Numbered from the stretch's first letter, positions 43,278 through 52,045 are shown. The stretch is DNA of 64,000 bases from Planctomycetales bacterium (GCA_027452145.1 DAIDHB010000287.1:20841-84840), one strand, 5' to 3'. Made by a program: numbers and translations. The notes: a model not told the origin generated them from the letters alone.

Positions 43278-45271
43278 TGTGCGGCATCGCTGGAGCAATC
43301 GACCTGGCCGACCGGCGGACGTTCCCCGCCGCTCGCCTGCGGGCCATGACCGGCGCGATCGCGCACCGGGGGCCGGACGACGAGCAGATCCACATCGAGC
43401 CGGGCCTCGCCATGGGCGTCCGCCGGCTGTCGATCGTGGACCTCTCGGGCGGACGTCAGCCGATCGCCAACGAAGATGGCACGGTCTGGGTCGCGTACAA
43501 CGGCGAGCTTTTCAACTACCACGAGCTGGTGCCCGACCTCCTCGCCCGCGGCCACCGCCTGGCCACGCGCTGCGACACCGAGGCCTGGGTGCACCTCTAC
43601 GAGGACCACGGCGAGGGGCTGTTCGACCGCGTCAACGGCCAGTTCGCGCTCGCGCTCTGGGACCGCAACCACCGACGGCTCCTCCTGCCCCGCGACCGCA
43701 TGGGCGTCTGCCCGCTCTACTACGCCGAGGCCGATGGCTGGCTCCTCTGGGCCTCCGAGATCAAGTCGCTGTTCGCCCCGGGGATGATCCGTCCGCAGCC
43801 CGATCCGAAGGGGCTCGACTTCTTCTTCCACTTCATGTGCGCCAGCACCAGCCGGACGTTCTTCGACGACATCCGCTCGGTCCCGCCGGGGCATTATCTC
43901 CGCGTCTCGGACGGGCGGGTCGAGATGCGGAAATACTGGGACCTCGACTTCCCCGACGCCGGCCAGGAGCGCCGGATGGACGACCCGACGCCGCTGGTCG
44001 ACGAGCTGAAGGAGCACCTGGTTCGTTCGGTCGACCGCCGGCTGATGGGCGACGTCCCGGTGGTCAGCTACATCAGCGGCGGCCTCGACTCGACCACGGT
44101 CCTCGGCCTGACGAAGGCCATCCGCGGCGAGGCCGTCCCCTCGTTCACGATCGGCCTCGACCGCGCCGGCCCCGACGAGCGGTCGCACGCGACCGAGTCG
44201 GCCGCTGTCCTCGGATCGCCGTTGACCACGATGACAATGTCCCGCGGCGACATCGCATCGGCCTTCCCCGAGCTGATCGTCGCCGCCGAGGGGCCCGTGC
44301 TCGACACGTCGTGCGCCTGCCTGCTTCGCCTGGCCCAGACCGTGCGCGCCGCCGGCTACAAGGTGGCGCTCACCGGCGAGGGCGCCGACGAGGGCTTCGC
44401 CGGCTACATCTGGTTCAAGTCGCAGAAGATCCGCAACGCCCTGCTCGGTCGCTCGCCCCGGATCGCCGCGGCGCTCCGCCGGATGATGCAGTCGATCGGC
44501 GGCGGCCGGCCCGGCGCCCACTCTGCCGCCAGGGAGATCCCCCTGCGCGCCTTCGCCGGCGTCCGCCCGCCGCAGCAGGACATGGCCGAGCTGACCTCGC
44601 AGGCCCGGCCCCTGATCTATTCCGACGCGATGTGGGACCGCCTGGGCGGTCACGACCCGTTCGCCGACCTCGAGATCACCAACGACCGCATCGGCCGCTG
44701 GCACCCGCTCAACCAGGCGATCTACGTCGCCTTCCGCACGATGTTCGCCGGGCTGTTGATGATCGCCAAGGGCGACCGCGTCGCGCGGGCCGCCTCGATC
44801 GAGACCCGTTATCCGTTCCTCGATCTGGATGTGATCAACTTCTGCGCGGGCATCGCGCCCGAGTACAAGCTGCACGGCTTCACCGACAAGTGGATCCTCC
44901 GCCAGGTCGCCGCCAGGACGTTGCCGCCCCGGATCGCCCGCCGGCCCAAGACGATGTTTCGCGCTGATATGTCGGGCGTGTTCCTCGGCCCCGACCGGCC
45001 GCCCTGGGTCGACCAGCTCCTCAGCCCCGAGTCGATCCGCGCCGCCGGATACTTCGACGCCGAGTCCATCGCCCGCGAGCTCGCGGCGCTGGAGCACGCG
45101 TCCCGCCTCTCGCCCCGCCGATTCATCCTCGACGTCGGGCTGACCAGCGCGATTACCACGCAGCTCTGGCACCACATTTATTGCGGCGGCGGTCTCTGCG
45201 AGCTCCCCGCCTGGACACCCCCCGCCATGCCGGAGTTTCGCGAGCCCAGGGCCGTCGAGGCCGTGGCCTGA
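43277..45271 (+). CDS. asnB: AsnB-type glutamine-dependent amidotransferase
   Basis: 664 residues. Cys2 of MCGIAGAI is the glutaminase nucleophile, exposed after Met removal. The class II amidotransferase domain runs to about 200 (HRGPDDEQ, RLSIVDLSGGRQPIANED, NGELFNYHEL). The synthetase domain has the ATP loop SGGLDS (267-272) and TGEGADEGFAGY. It uses glutamine ammonia to turn a carboxylate into an amide. At 664 residues it is about 110 longer than the primary asparagine synthase of E. coli, like AsnB paralogues in secondary metabolism. It is coupled to the exported-protein gene upstream and 26 bp before the diiron oxygenase. Confidence 0.92.
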   Translation: MCGIAGAIDLADRRTFPAARLRAMTGAIAHRGPDDEQIHIEPGLAMGVRRLSIVDLSGGRQPIANEDGTVWVAYNGELFNYHELVPDLLARGHRLATRCDTEAWVHLYEDHGEGLFDRVNGQFALALWDRNHRRLLLPRDRMGVCPLYYAEADGWLLWASEIKSLFAPGMIRPQPDPKGLDFFFHFMCASTSRTFFDDIRSVPPGHYLRVSDGRVEMRKYWDLDFPDAGQERRMDDPTPLVDELKEHLVRSVDRRLMGDVPVVSYISGGLDSTTVLGLTKAIRGEAVPSFTIGLDRAGPDERSHATESAAVLGSPLTTMTMSRGDIASAFPELIVAAEGPVLDTSCACLLRLAQTVRAAGYKVALTGEGADEGFAGYIWFKSQKIRNALLGRSPRIAAALRRMMQSIGGGRPGAHSAAREIPLRAFAGVRPPQQDMAELTSQARPLIYSDAMWDRLGGHDPFADLEITNDRIGRWHPLNQAIYVAFRTMFAGLLMIAKGDRVARAASIETRYPFLDLDVINFCAGIAPEYKLHGFTDKWILRQVAARTLPPRIARRPKTMFRADMSGVFLGPDRPPWVDQLLSPESIRAAGYFDAESIARELAALEHASRLSPRRFILDVGLTSAITTQLWHHIYCGGGLCELPAWTPPAMPEFREPRAVEAVA

Positions 45272-45297
45272 GGCCGAAAGGATCGAGGTTGAGCCGC

Positions 45298-46365
45298 ATG
45301 AGCCGTTTCTCCATCAATACCGAATGTTTTGATATTCCTGTCCCGGGTTCGCCCTTCGACCTGGGCTCGCCGCGGCGCGCGGCCCTCGGCAACGGGGCAC
45401 CGGCCCATGCGCCCGCACCCGCCCCCGCGCCGCCGCTCGCCATCGTGAGCAAGCTGGCCCACTGGGACGAGAAGGCGTCGGTGCGCGTGAAGCCGCGGCG
45501 CATCCTGATGCGGGACGAGGAGGCGCAGGGCAAGACCTTCTTCACGCCCGAGCTCGTTCCGGTGGCGAGCCATCCGCTGGTCGCCCGGCTCGGCCCGGAG
45601 GCCGCCCGGCAGCTCGAGGTCAAAACGCTCTATCGCTACCTCGACTTCACCACGCGGCTCGAGCTGGACGCCATCAGCCCGGTCGCCGCTGATATCGCGC
45701 TGGGACGGGCCGGCCCGGAGCTGCCCGACGTCATGCGCCAGGACGCGTTCAAGCTTTGCACGGACGAGGCCCACCACGCGTATTTCTCCGACGACATGAA
45801 GCGCCAGGTCGCCGAGGCCACCGGCATCGCCGAGGACGGCCCGACGACGCCGCGATTCCTCCGCCGGCTGCGCGCCATCCGCCGCGACCTGCCCCGCGCC
45901 GAGCGCCGGCTGGCCCTCGGCCTGTTCTCCGTGGTCTCGGAGACCCTGATCTCGGGCATCCTCTGCCAGGTGCCGAGGGACGAGCGGGTGGTGACATCGG
46001 TCCGCGAGATGGTGGCCGATCACGCCGAGGACGAGGGCCGCCACAGCGCGTTCTTCTCGCAGTTCTTCGGCTACCTCTGGCCGCGCCTGGGCAACAGCCT
46101 GCGGGCCGAGCTGGGCCCGCTGTTGCCCGAGTTCATCCTGGCCTTCCTCGAGCCCGACACGGCCCCGATCCGCCGCTCCCTCCGCGGTCTGCCGCTGCAA
46201 CCCGACGAGGTCGAGACGATCCTCGCCGAGTCCCACCCGCCCGCCCAGTTCACCGCGGGCGCTCGCGAGGCCGCCACGGTGACGCTCCACCTCTTCGAGC
46301 GCCACGGCGTGATGGACGACCCGCGCCTCGCCGACGCCTTCCGCGAGCACGGGCTCCGCGACTGA
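45298..46365 (+). CDS. AurF-like diiron N-oxygenase
   Basis: 355 residues from ATG 45298. The ligand set of AurF (p-aminobenzoate N-oxygenase) is complete: Glu122 in RLELDA, Glu157 and His160 in DEAHHAYF, Glu215 in VVSETLISG, and His242, Glu246, His249 in DHAEDEGRHSAFF. Spacings of 35, 27, 4 and 3 residues equal those known for AurF. Such enzymes oxidise amines to hydroxylamines or nitro groups. The first 55 residues are Pro/Ala-rich and unconserved. It follows asnB by 26 bp, so both probably act on one product. Confidence 0.88.
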   Translation: MSRFSINTECFDIPVPGSPFDLGSPRRAALGNGAPAHAPAPAPAPPLAIVSKLAHWDEKASVRVKPRRILMRDEEAQGKTFFTPELVPVASHPLVARLGPEAARQLEVKTLYRYLDFTTRLELDAISPVAADIALGRAGPELPDVMRQDAFKLCTDEAHHAYFSDDMKRQVAEATGIAEDGPTTPRFLRRLRAIRRDLPRAERRLALGLFSVVSETLISGILCQVPRDERVVTSVREMVADHAEDEGRHSAFFSQFFGYLWPRLGNSLRAELGPLLPEFILAFLEPDTAPIRRSLRGLPLQPDEVETILAESHPPAQFTAGAREAATVTLHLFERHGVMDDPRLADAFREHGLRD

Positions 46366-46604
46366 CGGTTCGCCAGCGCGGGCTCCGGCCTTCGTGCCGC
46401 CTGGTCCGGGAATGTGACCGGGCCCCGCAATTCCCCGCGGCGTCCGGTCTCCGCACGGGCTCGAAATCCCGTTTGATCGGTTCCAGGCCCGTCGTCATCC
46501 GACGGCATCGACGCCGGACGGTGCGACGTGATTGCGATCGACATGTCTCGTCTTGACTCCTGCTGGTCCATCCGTTACCCTCGAATTCATTGCTCGTGAC
46601 GGGC
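46366..46604. other. Spacer after the asnB/diiron cassette
   Basis: First part of a 417-bp gap between the diiron oxygenase and the BON gene. I see no gene, repeat or firm promoter in it. The second part holds the stem-loop described at 46605. Confidence 0.4.
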
Positions 46605-46659
46605 AAAACCCGGCCGGAGGGCCCCTGCTGTGCGACCCATCGCAGAGCCGGGGTTTTTT
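46605..46659 (+). terminator. Two-tier stem-loop with T6 tract
   Basis: Outer stem AAAACCCGGC (46605-46614) with GCCGGGGTTTT (46647-46657, one bulged G). An inner hairpin TGCG-ACCCAT-CGCA (46631-46644) sits inside. The run TTTTTT is at 46654-46659. It reads as a Rho-independent terminator for the asnB/diiron cassette, although it is about 240 bp after the last stop. A structured leader for the BON gene is the alternative. Confidence 0.45.
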
Positions 46660-46782
46660 CATGGCCATCGCGTCCGATGACCGGACATCGGGATCGTCCT
46701 GGGCGACGGTTCTCTCTCCCGCGGTAACGATTGCCGCCTGCATCAGCTCGACCATCCAGGTCCGGCCCCAGGAGACGGCATT

Positions 46783-47118
46783 GTGTGTCCATCGGATCAT
46801 CAGGACTCGGACAGCCAGATCCCGCATCGTCGAGACCACTCTCACCCTCACCCTCGCCATCCCGCGGCCCGGTCGGAGACCCTCGCGGACATCGAGCGCC
46901 GCCTGAAGCAGAGCGGCTATCTGGCATTGAGGCGCATCCGCTGCGAGTTCCGCGATGGCGTGCTACGCCTGCGGGGCCAGCTCCCTTCCCATTACCTCAA
47001 GCAGGTCGCCGCGGCGCTGGCCGCCGAGGTCAAGGGAGTCCAGGCGGTCGCCAACGAGCTCAAGGTCGTGAGGCCGGCCCGCGGCGAGGCGGCCGGGCCG
47101 ACGGCATGTTCGGCCTGA
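46783..47118 (+). CDS. BON-domain protein
   Basis: 111 residues from GTG 46783, with GGAGA upstream. The BON domain covers about residues 32-98: ETLADIERRLKQSGYLALRR, CEFRDGVLRLRGQLPSHYLK, AAEVKGVQAVANELKVV. BON domains bind phospholipid surfaces and are usual in periplasmic or outer-membrane maintenance proteins. No clear signal peptide is seen; the first 30 residues are polar and His-rich. It lies 142 bp before the HPr gene in the same direction. Confidence 0.82.
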   Translation: MCPSDHQDSDSQIPHRRDHSHPHPRHPAARSETLADIERRLKQSGYLALRRIRCEFRDGVLRLRGQLPSHYLKQVAAALAAEVKGVQAVANELKVVRPARGEAAGPTACSA

Positions 47119-47260
47119 CGTCTCACGCCATCTCCATCGACCCGCGGCCGGCCCGGCCCTCCGCGGCCGGGACGTATCCCTCCAGGACCCGTCGCGTCGT
47201 CGCCACCGATCGCGACTTCTTGAGGCCCCAGACGAACGCCCGTTTTCGAGGAGCCCCCCG

Positions 47261-47638
47261 ATGATCTCGACGCACTCGCCCGTCCGGCACCGTATCCGGG
47301 TCAGCGATGCCCACGGAATCCACCTGCGCCCCGCGGCCCGATTCGTCGAGGCGGCCCAGCAGTACGCCGCCGCGATCCGGGTCTGCTGCAACGGGACCGA
47401 GGCCAATGGTAAGAGCGTCATCGATCTACTCTGCCTGGCCGCCGGACACGACGCCATCGTCGAGCTCGAAGCTCGCGGCCCCGACGCCGAGGAGGCCGTC
47501 ATGGCCCTGGCGGAACTGATCTCGGCCGGACCCCACGCCCCTTGCGAAATCCAGGTCACCTCAGGCCCCCGCCGGGGCGAGCCCGTTCTCCCGGTTCGGA
47601 CGACCGAACGAGGCGAGGGTCAGATGACGTCGGCCTGA
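47261..47638 (+). CDS. HPr-family phosphocarrier protein
   Basis: 125 residues from ATG 47261, with GAGGAG upstream. The active-site histidine is in DAHGIHLRPAARFVEAA and the regulatory serine in NGKSVIDLLCLAAGHD, matching His15 and Ser46 of classic HPr. HPr takes phosphate from enzyme I; Ser phosphorylation by HPr kinase controls regulation. It is about 35 residues longer than the usual 88, with a polar C-terminal tail. No PTS sugar permease or enzyme I is in the window, so a regulatory role is likely. A VGQAFQPD-type repeat begins right after the stop. Confidence 0.9.
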   Translation: MISTHSPVRHRIRVSDAHGIHLRPAARFVEAAQQYAAAIRVCCNGTEANGKSVIDLLCLAAGHDAIVELEARGPDAEEAVMALAELISAGPHAPCEIQVTSGPRRGEPVLPVRTTERGEGQMTSA

Positions 47639-47935
47639 AGGTCGGTCAGGCCTTCCAGCCCGATGCTCCGACCGCCGTCGGGCTCGAAAGCCCGACCTGC
47701 TCGAGGATCTTTCCTGCCGGGGTGATGATCTGACCTGAGACACGCGGATCGTTTACGAGCCCTCGATGGGCCTCTTCCACGTCTTTCGGGCTCGTGAAGA
47801 CCGATCCATCGCGGCCCGTATCCGGCCGCCCCTCTTTCCATACTCCCGACGTCACCCTGCGCTCGCACACCCGCTGCGATTCTTCGGATGGGCCCGGGGA
47901 GGAAACGGCCGGGCCAGGACAAAGAAAAGGGTTTC
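47639..47935. repeat. Spacer with VGQAFQPD-type repeat
   Basis: The repeat at 47641-47664 (GTCGGTCAGG then CCTTCCAGCCCGAT) encodes VGQAFQPD on the plus strand and is followed by an inverted GTCGGGCTCGAAAGCCCGAC (47678-47697). Related copies lie at 58675 and 62465. The minus strand has a 74-codon open frame (47870-47646) that I cannot assign. No firm gene in this 297-bp spacer. Confidence 0.6.
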
Positions 47936-48634
47936 ATGACGTATACCAGGCTGACTTCCCGAATGGCCGCCGCCGCCGGCGAACCGCTCTCCGTGACTTC
48001 CCGGCTCGGCTTTCCGTGGCAATCGGCGACTCACGACGGGCGCGACTCCGGCGACATCCTCGATTGGGCCGTCCTCTGCCCCCACTGCGCCCGGCCGGTT
48101 TGTTATCCCGGCCGGTCACGCGACGGTTCGAACCCGATGGCCGAGTGCGAGGACTGCGATGTCTACTTCCATTTCGAGGACGACGACGTCATCTCGGCCG
48201 CCGCGCGGCGGGACGGAAAACATGGGCATCGGAGTCCTCCGCCGGTGGCCGCGGAGCACGGCGTTCCCGCCCGCGACGACGGCGAGCGGGCCGAGAGACA
48301 TCCGATCGGTGGCGGAGCCCCCCACGGCCGCCCCCACCGGGAGCACGCGAGCGCCACACGGCCCACCGGCCCGTCGGCGAGAGATCTCGCGCCGGCACAT
48401 CAAAGGCTCCGTGATCGGGCCGGACATCACGCTCCCGTCAACGTATCAAGCGGCCATGGAGGCGGCGATCGTTGCTCGACCCCTCGTCCATCGGCATTCC
48501 GGCGGGGTCGGCCTCCTCTGACGCGCTCGATGGCACCAGCAGCGCCTCCGATCGCGCCGGGATTCCGGACAGGATCGCTCTCGCCGGGCGCGGGCCGGTT
48601 CGCCGCCCGGAGGAGCCGTCGGTGGCATCTTTGA
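47936..48634 (+). CDS. Possible zinc-ribbon protein with degenerate C-terminus
   Basis: 232 codons from ATG 47936, with AAAGG upstream. Residues 45-82 form a zinc-ribbon-like unit: LCPHCARPVCYPG and CEDCDVYFHFEDDD. After this the frame is a random-looking mix of Arg, His, Pro and Gly, and other frames are open too. A true gene may end or shift frame shortly after residue 90. The first part is plausible; the rest is doubtful. Confidence 0.35.
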   Translation: MTYTRLTSRMAAAAGEPLSVTSRLGFPWQSATHDGRDSGDILDWAVLCPHCARPVCYPGRSRDGSNPMAECEDCDVYFHFEDDDVISAAARRDGKHGHRSPPPVAAEHGVPARDDGERAERHPIGGGAPHGRPHREHASATRPTGPSARDLAPAHQRLRDRAGHHAPVNVSSGHGGGDRCSTPRPSAFRRGRPPLTRSMAPAAPPIAPGFRTGSLSPGAGRFAARRSRRWHL

Positions 48635-48727
48635 CGTCGAAGACAGAAGCGGAGCTCGCCCTGGCGCCGCGTTCGCCACGTCTTTCTCATCGCCGCGCGA
48701 ACCGCAGCCCAGGCCGAGCATGGGTCG

Positions 48728-48910
48728 TCACGGCCCGATGACCCAGCCGATCCCGGTCGCGTTCCGCGCCACCCTGGCGGCCAGCCAGACGACGAGCCCC
48801 AGGACGATGAGCGTCCCTGCATACCGGCGCCAGTAGTCCTCGGTGGCCGGCTCTCCCGCGGCGGTCAGCGGCCGGCCGTGGCGGTATTCCAGCCGGCGGC
48901 CCAGGGGCAC
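48728..48910 (-). CDS. Small single-pass membrane protein
   Basis: 60 residues from GTG 48910, 5 nt after the stop of the hybrid kinase. PLGRRLEYRHGRPLTAAGEP leads into one transmembrane helix (YAGTLIVLGLVVWLAARVA). No family recognised. The tight spacing suggests it is the third gene of the KaiC/kinase operon. Confidence 0.5.
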   Translation of the reverse strand: MPLGRRLEYRHGRPLTAAGEPATEDYWRRYAGTLIVLGLVVWLAARVARNATGIGWVIGP

Positions 48911-48915
48911 GCGCG

Positions 48916-50484
48916 CTATCGCGATCGGTCGCCGTCCGCATGCGAGGCGCGGTCCAGCAGGCCGATCAGCTCATCAATCTGGATCGGCTTGATGAGGTGA
49001 TGGTCACACCCCGCCTCGCGCGACATCCGGCGGTCCTCGGCCTGGCCGTAGCCCGAGATTGCGACCAGCAGCGACGAGGCGCAATTCGGCTCGCGGCGGA
49101 GTCGTCGCGCGACCTCGAAGCCGTCCATCCCGGGCAGGCCGATGTCGGTGAGGATCGCGTGCGGGCGGAACTCCGGCGCCGTCTCGAGCGCCGCCGTCCC
49201 GTCGTGGACGACGCAGACGTCGTGCCCGTGCCGGCGGAGCGCCCGCGCCAGCATGTCGGCGGCGTCATGGTTGTCCTCGACCAGCAGGATGCGCGAGGCC
49301 CTCGCCGTCGTCGCGCCTGCCGGCCCGTCCGGGCTCCCGCTTCCGTCCGCCGGCTCGGAGGCGACGGGCAGGCGGACGACCATCGTCGTCCCGCGGCCGG
49401 GCCCGTCGCTCCTCGCCTCGACCGTGCCCCCGTGGAGCGCGACCAGGCGGTGGACGATCGTCAGGCCGACGCCGAGCCCCCCCTGGGCACGGTCGAGCGT
49501 CCGGTCGGCCTGGGCGAACAGGTCGAAGATCCGCGGCAGGACCTGCGGGTCGATCCCCACGCCGTTGTCCTCGACACGGATCACCGCCGTTTGCGCGGGC
49601 GCCGCCTCCTCGACCGTCAAGCGGACCGTCCCGCCGGGCTCGGTGTACTTCGCCGCGTTCGCCAGCACGTTCGCGATCACCTGCTCGATCCGCGTCGGGT
49701 CGGCCTCGATGGGCAGCGGACTCGCCGGCAGCGAGCACACGAAATCGTGGCCGCGGCCGTCCATCGCCGGCCCGACCATCCGCGCCGCCTGCCGGGCGAC
49801 CTCGATCAGGTCGACGCGGGCCTTCCGGAGCTGGATCGTGCCCCGCGTGATCCGCGAGACGTCGAGCAGGTCGTCGATCAGCCGCGACATGTGCCGGACC
49901 TGCCGGTCCAGGATCTCGCAGGTCTCGACCAGGTCGGGGTCCCTCAGGTCGAGCATACGCATCAGCCCGACGCCGCTGCGGATCGGGGCCAGGGGATTGC
50001 GCAGCTCGTGCGCCAGCATCGCCAGGAACTCATCCTTGCGGCGGTCGGCCTCGGCCCGGTCGCGCAGGACGTCGCGAAGCTGGAACTGGCGGCGGCGCGC
50101 CCGAATCCCCGCCCGGACGGCCGTGACCAGCGCGTCGATGCAGACGGGCCGATCGAGCACCGAGACATTCCCCAGGGCGCCGACGGCCCTCATGGCCTGC
50201 CCGGCGCGCCCGCCCGGCCGGGTGACCACGATGATCGGCAGGTCCGACCACGGCGGCTGCCCCGACAGCCGGTCGACGATCAGGTCCATGCCCGGCCGCG
50301 TGAGCGCCTCCTCGGCGACGATCAGGACCCACGAGTCCTGCGGGTCGCGGCAAAGCTCCTCGACCGTGGCGGCCGTCACGCAGTCGATCTGGGCGGACGA
50401 GAGCACCTGGCAGGTCAGCGTACCGTCTCGCCCGGGGGCCAGGACGCGCACCCGCACCGTCGCGACTCCGTCGCGATCACTCAT
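48916..50484 (-). CDS. Hybrid sensor histidine kinase
   Basis: 522 residues. The first 130 look like a receiver domain without the phospho-acceptor (SWVLIVAEEA where Asp is expected). HisKA has His159 in FLAMLAHELRNPLAP. The ATPase domain has ANVLANAAKYTEPGG, EDNGVGIDP and GLGVGLTIVHRLV. The C-terminal receiver has VEDNHDAA, Asp447 in ILTDIGLPGMDG, and a lysine in LIKPIQ. It is cytosolic. The first bases overlap the KaiC-like gene by 8 nt, so kinase and KaiC are coupled, mirroring the module at 3020-6078. Confidence 0.93.
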   Translation of the reverse strand: MSDRDGVATVRVRVLAPGRDGTLTCQVLSSAQIDCVTAATVEELCRDPQDSWVLIVAEEALTRPGMDLIVDRLSGQPPWSDLPIIVVTRPGGRAGQAMRAVGALGNVSVLDRPVCIDALVTAVRAGIRARRRQFQLRDVLRDRAEADRRKDEFLAMLAHELRNPLAPIRSGVGLMRMLDLRDPDLVETCEILDRQVRHMSRLIDDLLDVSRITRGTIQLRKARVDLIEVARQAARMVGPAMDGRGHDFVCSLPASPLPIEADPTRIEQVIANVLANAAKYTEPGGTVRLTVEEAAPAQTAVIRVEDNGVGIDPQVLPRIFDLFAQADRTLDRAQGGLGVGLTIVHRLVALHGGTVEARSDGPGRGTTMVVRLPVASEPADGSGSPDGPAGATTARASRILLVEDNHDAADMLARALRRHGHDVCVVHDGTAALETAPEFRPHAILTDIGLPGMDGFEVARRLRREPNCASSLLVAISGYGQAEDRRMSREAGCDHHLIKPIQIDELIGLLDRASHADGDRSR

Positions 50485-52045
50485 GGCCGCCTCCGCTCGC
50501 CTCGGCGACGCTCGGGCCGAGCCGCTTCGAGCTGCCCTCGTACGTCGGCTGGCCGGTCAGGACCCCGTGGAACTCCTCCAGCGGCTCGCCGATTTTGATC
50601 CCGGGCGGCGAGATGGTCATCTCTCGGATCAGGATCTCGTGCGGGCCCATCCGCCGCTTCACCGCCGAGATCGCCCGGCGCACGCCCCCGAACGCCTCGA
50701 AGTAGCGGAGCATCACCGCGGCGTCGGCCAGGTAGCTGACGTCGATCGCCCCGTGAATCTGCTCGCCGACGATTCCGTGTTCGTTGGCCGTCAGGATCGT
50801 CAGCGTGTTGCGGTAGCTCAGGTAGGTCAGCAGCTCGTGCAGATGCATGCTCAGGAACCGTTCGTCGGGCATGCCGTTGAGATACCCGCTGAGGCTGTCG
50901 ATGACGACCAGGGTCGCGCTCTCATCCTCGACGGTGCTGCGAACGAGGTCGGCGAACTCGCCCGGCGTGAACTCGGCGGGATTGACCTGACGGAGGATCG
51001 CCCGGCCTTCCGTGACGAATCGGTGGATATCCATCTTCAGACCGTCACTACGGGCCAGGAACGCGCGGGTGGACTCGTCGAACAGGAAGAACGCGGCGCG
51101 CTCGCCCCGGCGGAGCGCCGCCAGGGCAAACTGGCTGGCGAGCGTGCTCTTGCCCACCCCCGCCGGCCCCATGGCCAGCAGGCTCGTCCCGCGATTAAGC
51201 CCGCCGCCGAGCAGGGCGTCGAGCTCGGGCACACCGCTGGAGATCACCTCGTTGGTGAACTCGTCGAAATGCTCGGCCGCGACCAGGCGCGGATACACCC
51301 GCAGGCCGCCCGTCTCGATCGAGACGTCGTGATACCCGTCGCGGAACCGGACGCCCCGGAGCTTGTGGACGTTGAGCCGCCGCCGCTTCCGCCCGTAGGC
51401 CGGGACCGACTGGTGGAGCGAGATCACCCCCTGGACGACCCCCTCCGCCGAGTTGTCGTCGGAATTCAGCGCGCCGCGGGGCAGCTCCTGGACCAGGAGG
51501 ACCGTGCACCGCCGCCCCGCGAAGAACTCCCGCAACGACAGCACCTGCCGGCGATAGCGGAGCGGATCCTGGGCCAGCAGGCGGATATCCGAGAACGGGT
51601 CGAACACGACGCGTGCCGGCCCGATCCGTTCCGCCACCGCCATCACGGCGCGGACCACGTCGTCGAGCTCAACGTCGGCCGGCGAGAAGAACGTGTAACG
51701 CTCGTCGGCCCGCAGGCTGGCGTCGGACTTCGCGAGGTTGCAGATCTCGATCCCCGAAAGGTCCCAGCCGTGCGATCGCGCCGTGGTCCGGAGCTGCTCC
51801 TCCGTCTCCGAGAGCGTGCACCAGAGAGTCGTCTCACCTCGCCTCTTGCCCTCCAGCAGGAATTGCAGGGCGAGCGTCGTCTTGCCCGCCCCCGAATCCC
51901 CCTCGACGATATAGAGCTGGTACGGCAAGAGCCCGCCGCCGAGGATGTCGTCGAGCCCGGGAATGCCGGTTGACACCCGGGCGAGTTCGGGTTCCGGTTC
52001 GGCCTCCGCCTGGCCGTCCCGCGGCTCTGACTTCGTCGCGTTCAC
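50477..52045 (-). CDS. KaiC-like double-domain ATPase (module 2)
   Basis: 522 residues from GTG 52045, with GGAGATGG upstream. Two KaiC/RecA domains: the first P-loop GDSGAGKT (49-56) with RVVFDPFSD, the second GPAGVGKS with LVVIDSLSGYL. It differs clearly from the copy at 4175, so this is not a recent duplication. No KaiA or KaiB is present. Coupled to the hybrid kinase at 50484. It probably links ATP-driven conformational change to the kinase. Confidence 0.92.
   Translation of the reverse strand: MNATKSEPRDGQAEAEPEPELARVSTGIPGLDDILGGGLLPYQLYIVEGDSGAGKTTLALQFLLEGKRRGETTLWCTLSETEEQLRTTARSHGWDLSGIEICNLAKSDASLRADERYTFFSPADVELDDVVRAVMAVAERIGPARVVFDPFSDIRLLAQDPLRYRRQVLSLREFFAGRRCTVLLVQELPRGALNSDDNSAEGVVQGVISLHQSVPAYGRKRRRLNVHKLRGVRFRDGYHDVSIETGGLRVYPRLVAAEHFDEFTNEVISSGVPELDALLGGGLNRGTSLLAMGPAGVGKSTLASQFALAALRRGERAAFFLFDESTRAFLARSDGLKMDIHRFVTEGRAILRQVNPAEFTPGEFADLVRSTVEDESATLVVIDSLSGYLNGMPDERFLSMHLHELLTYLSYRNTLTILTANEHGIVGEQIHGAIDVSYLADAAVMLRYFEAFGGVRRAISAVKRRMGPHEILIREMTISPPGIKIGEPLEEFHGVLTGQPTYEGSSKRLGPSVAEASGGGHE

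Noticed and set aside
46590..46660. Cyclic-di-GMP or other riboswitch
   Set aside because: GGGCAAAACCC looked suggestive, but the conserved tetraloop and receptor of the known class are missing; a terminator explains the fold better.
48159..48521. Alternative 120-codon frame overlapping the zinc-ribbon ORF
   Set aside because: Ser/Thr/Arg/Pro-rich start and no ribosome site; only its last 45 residues look protein-like, too little to call.
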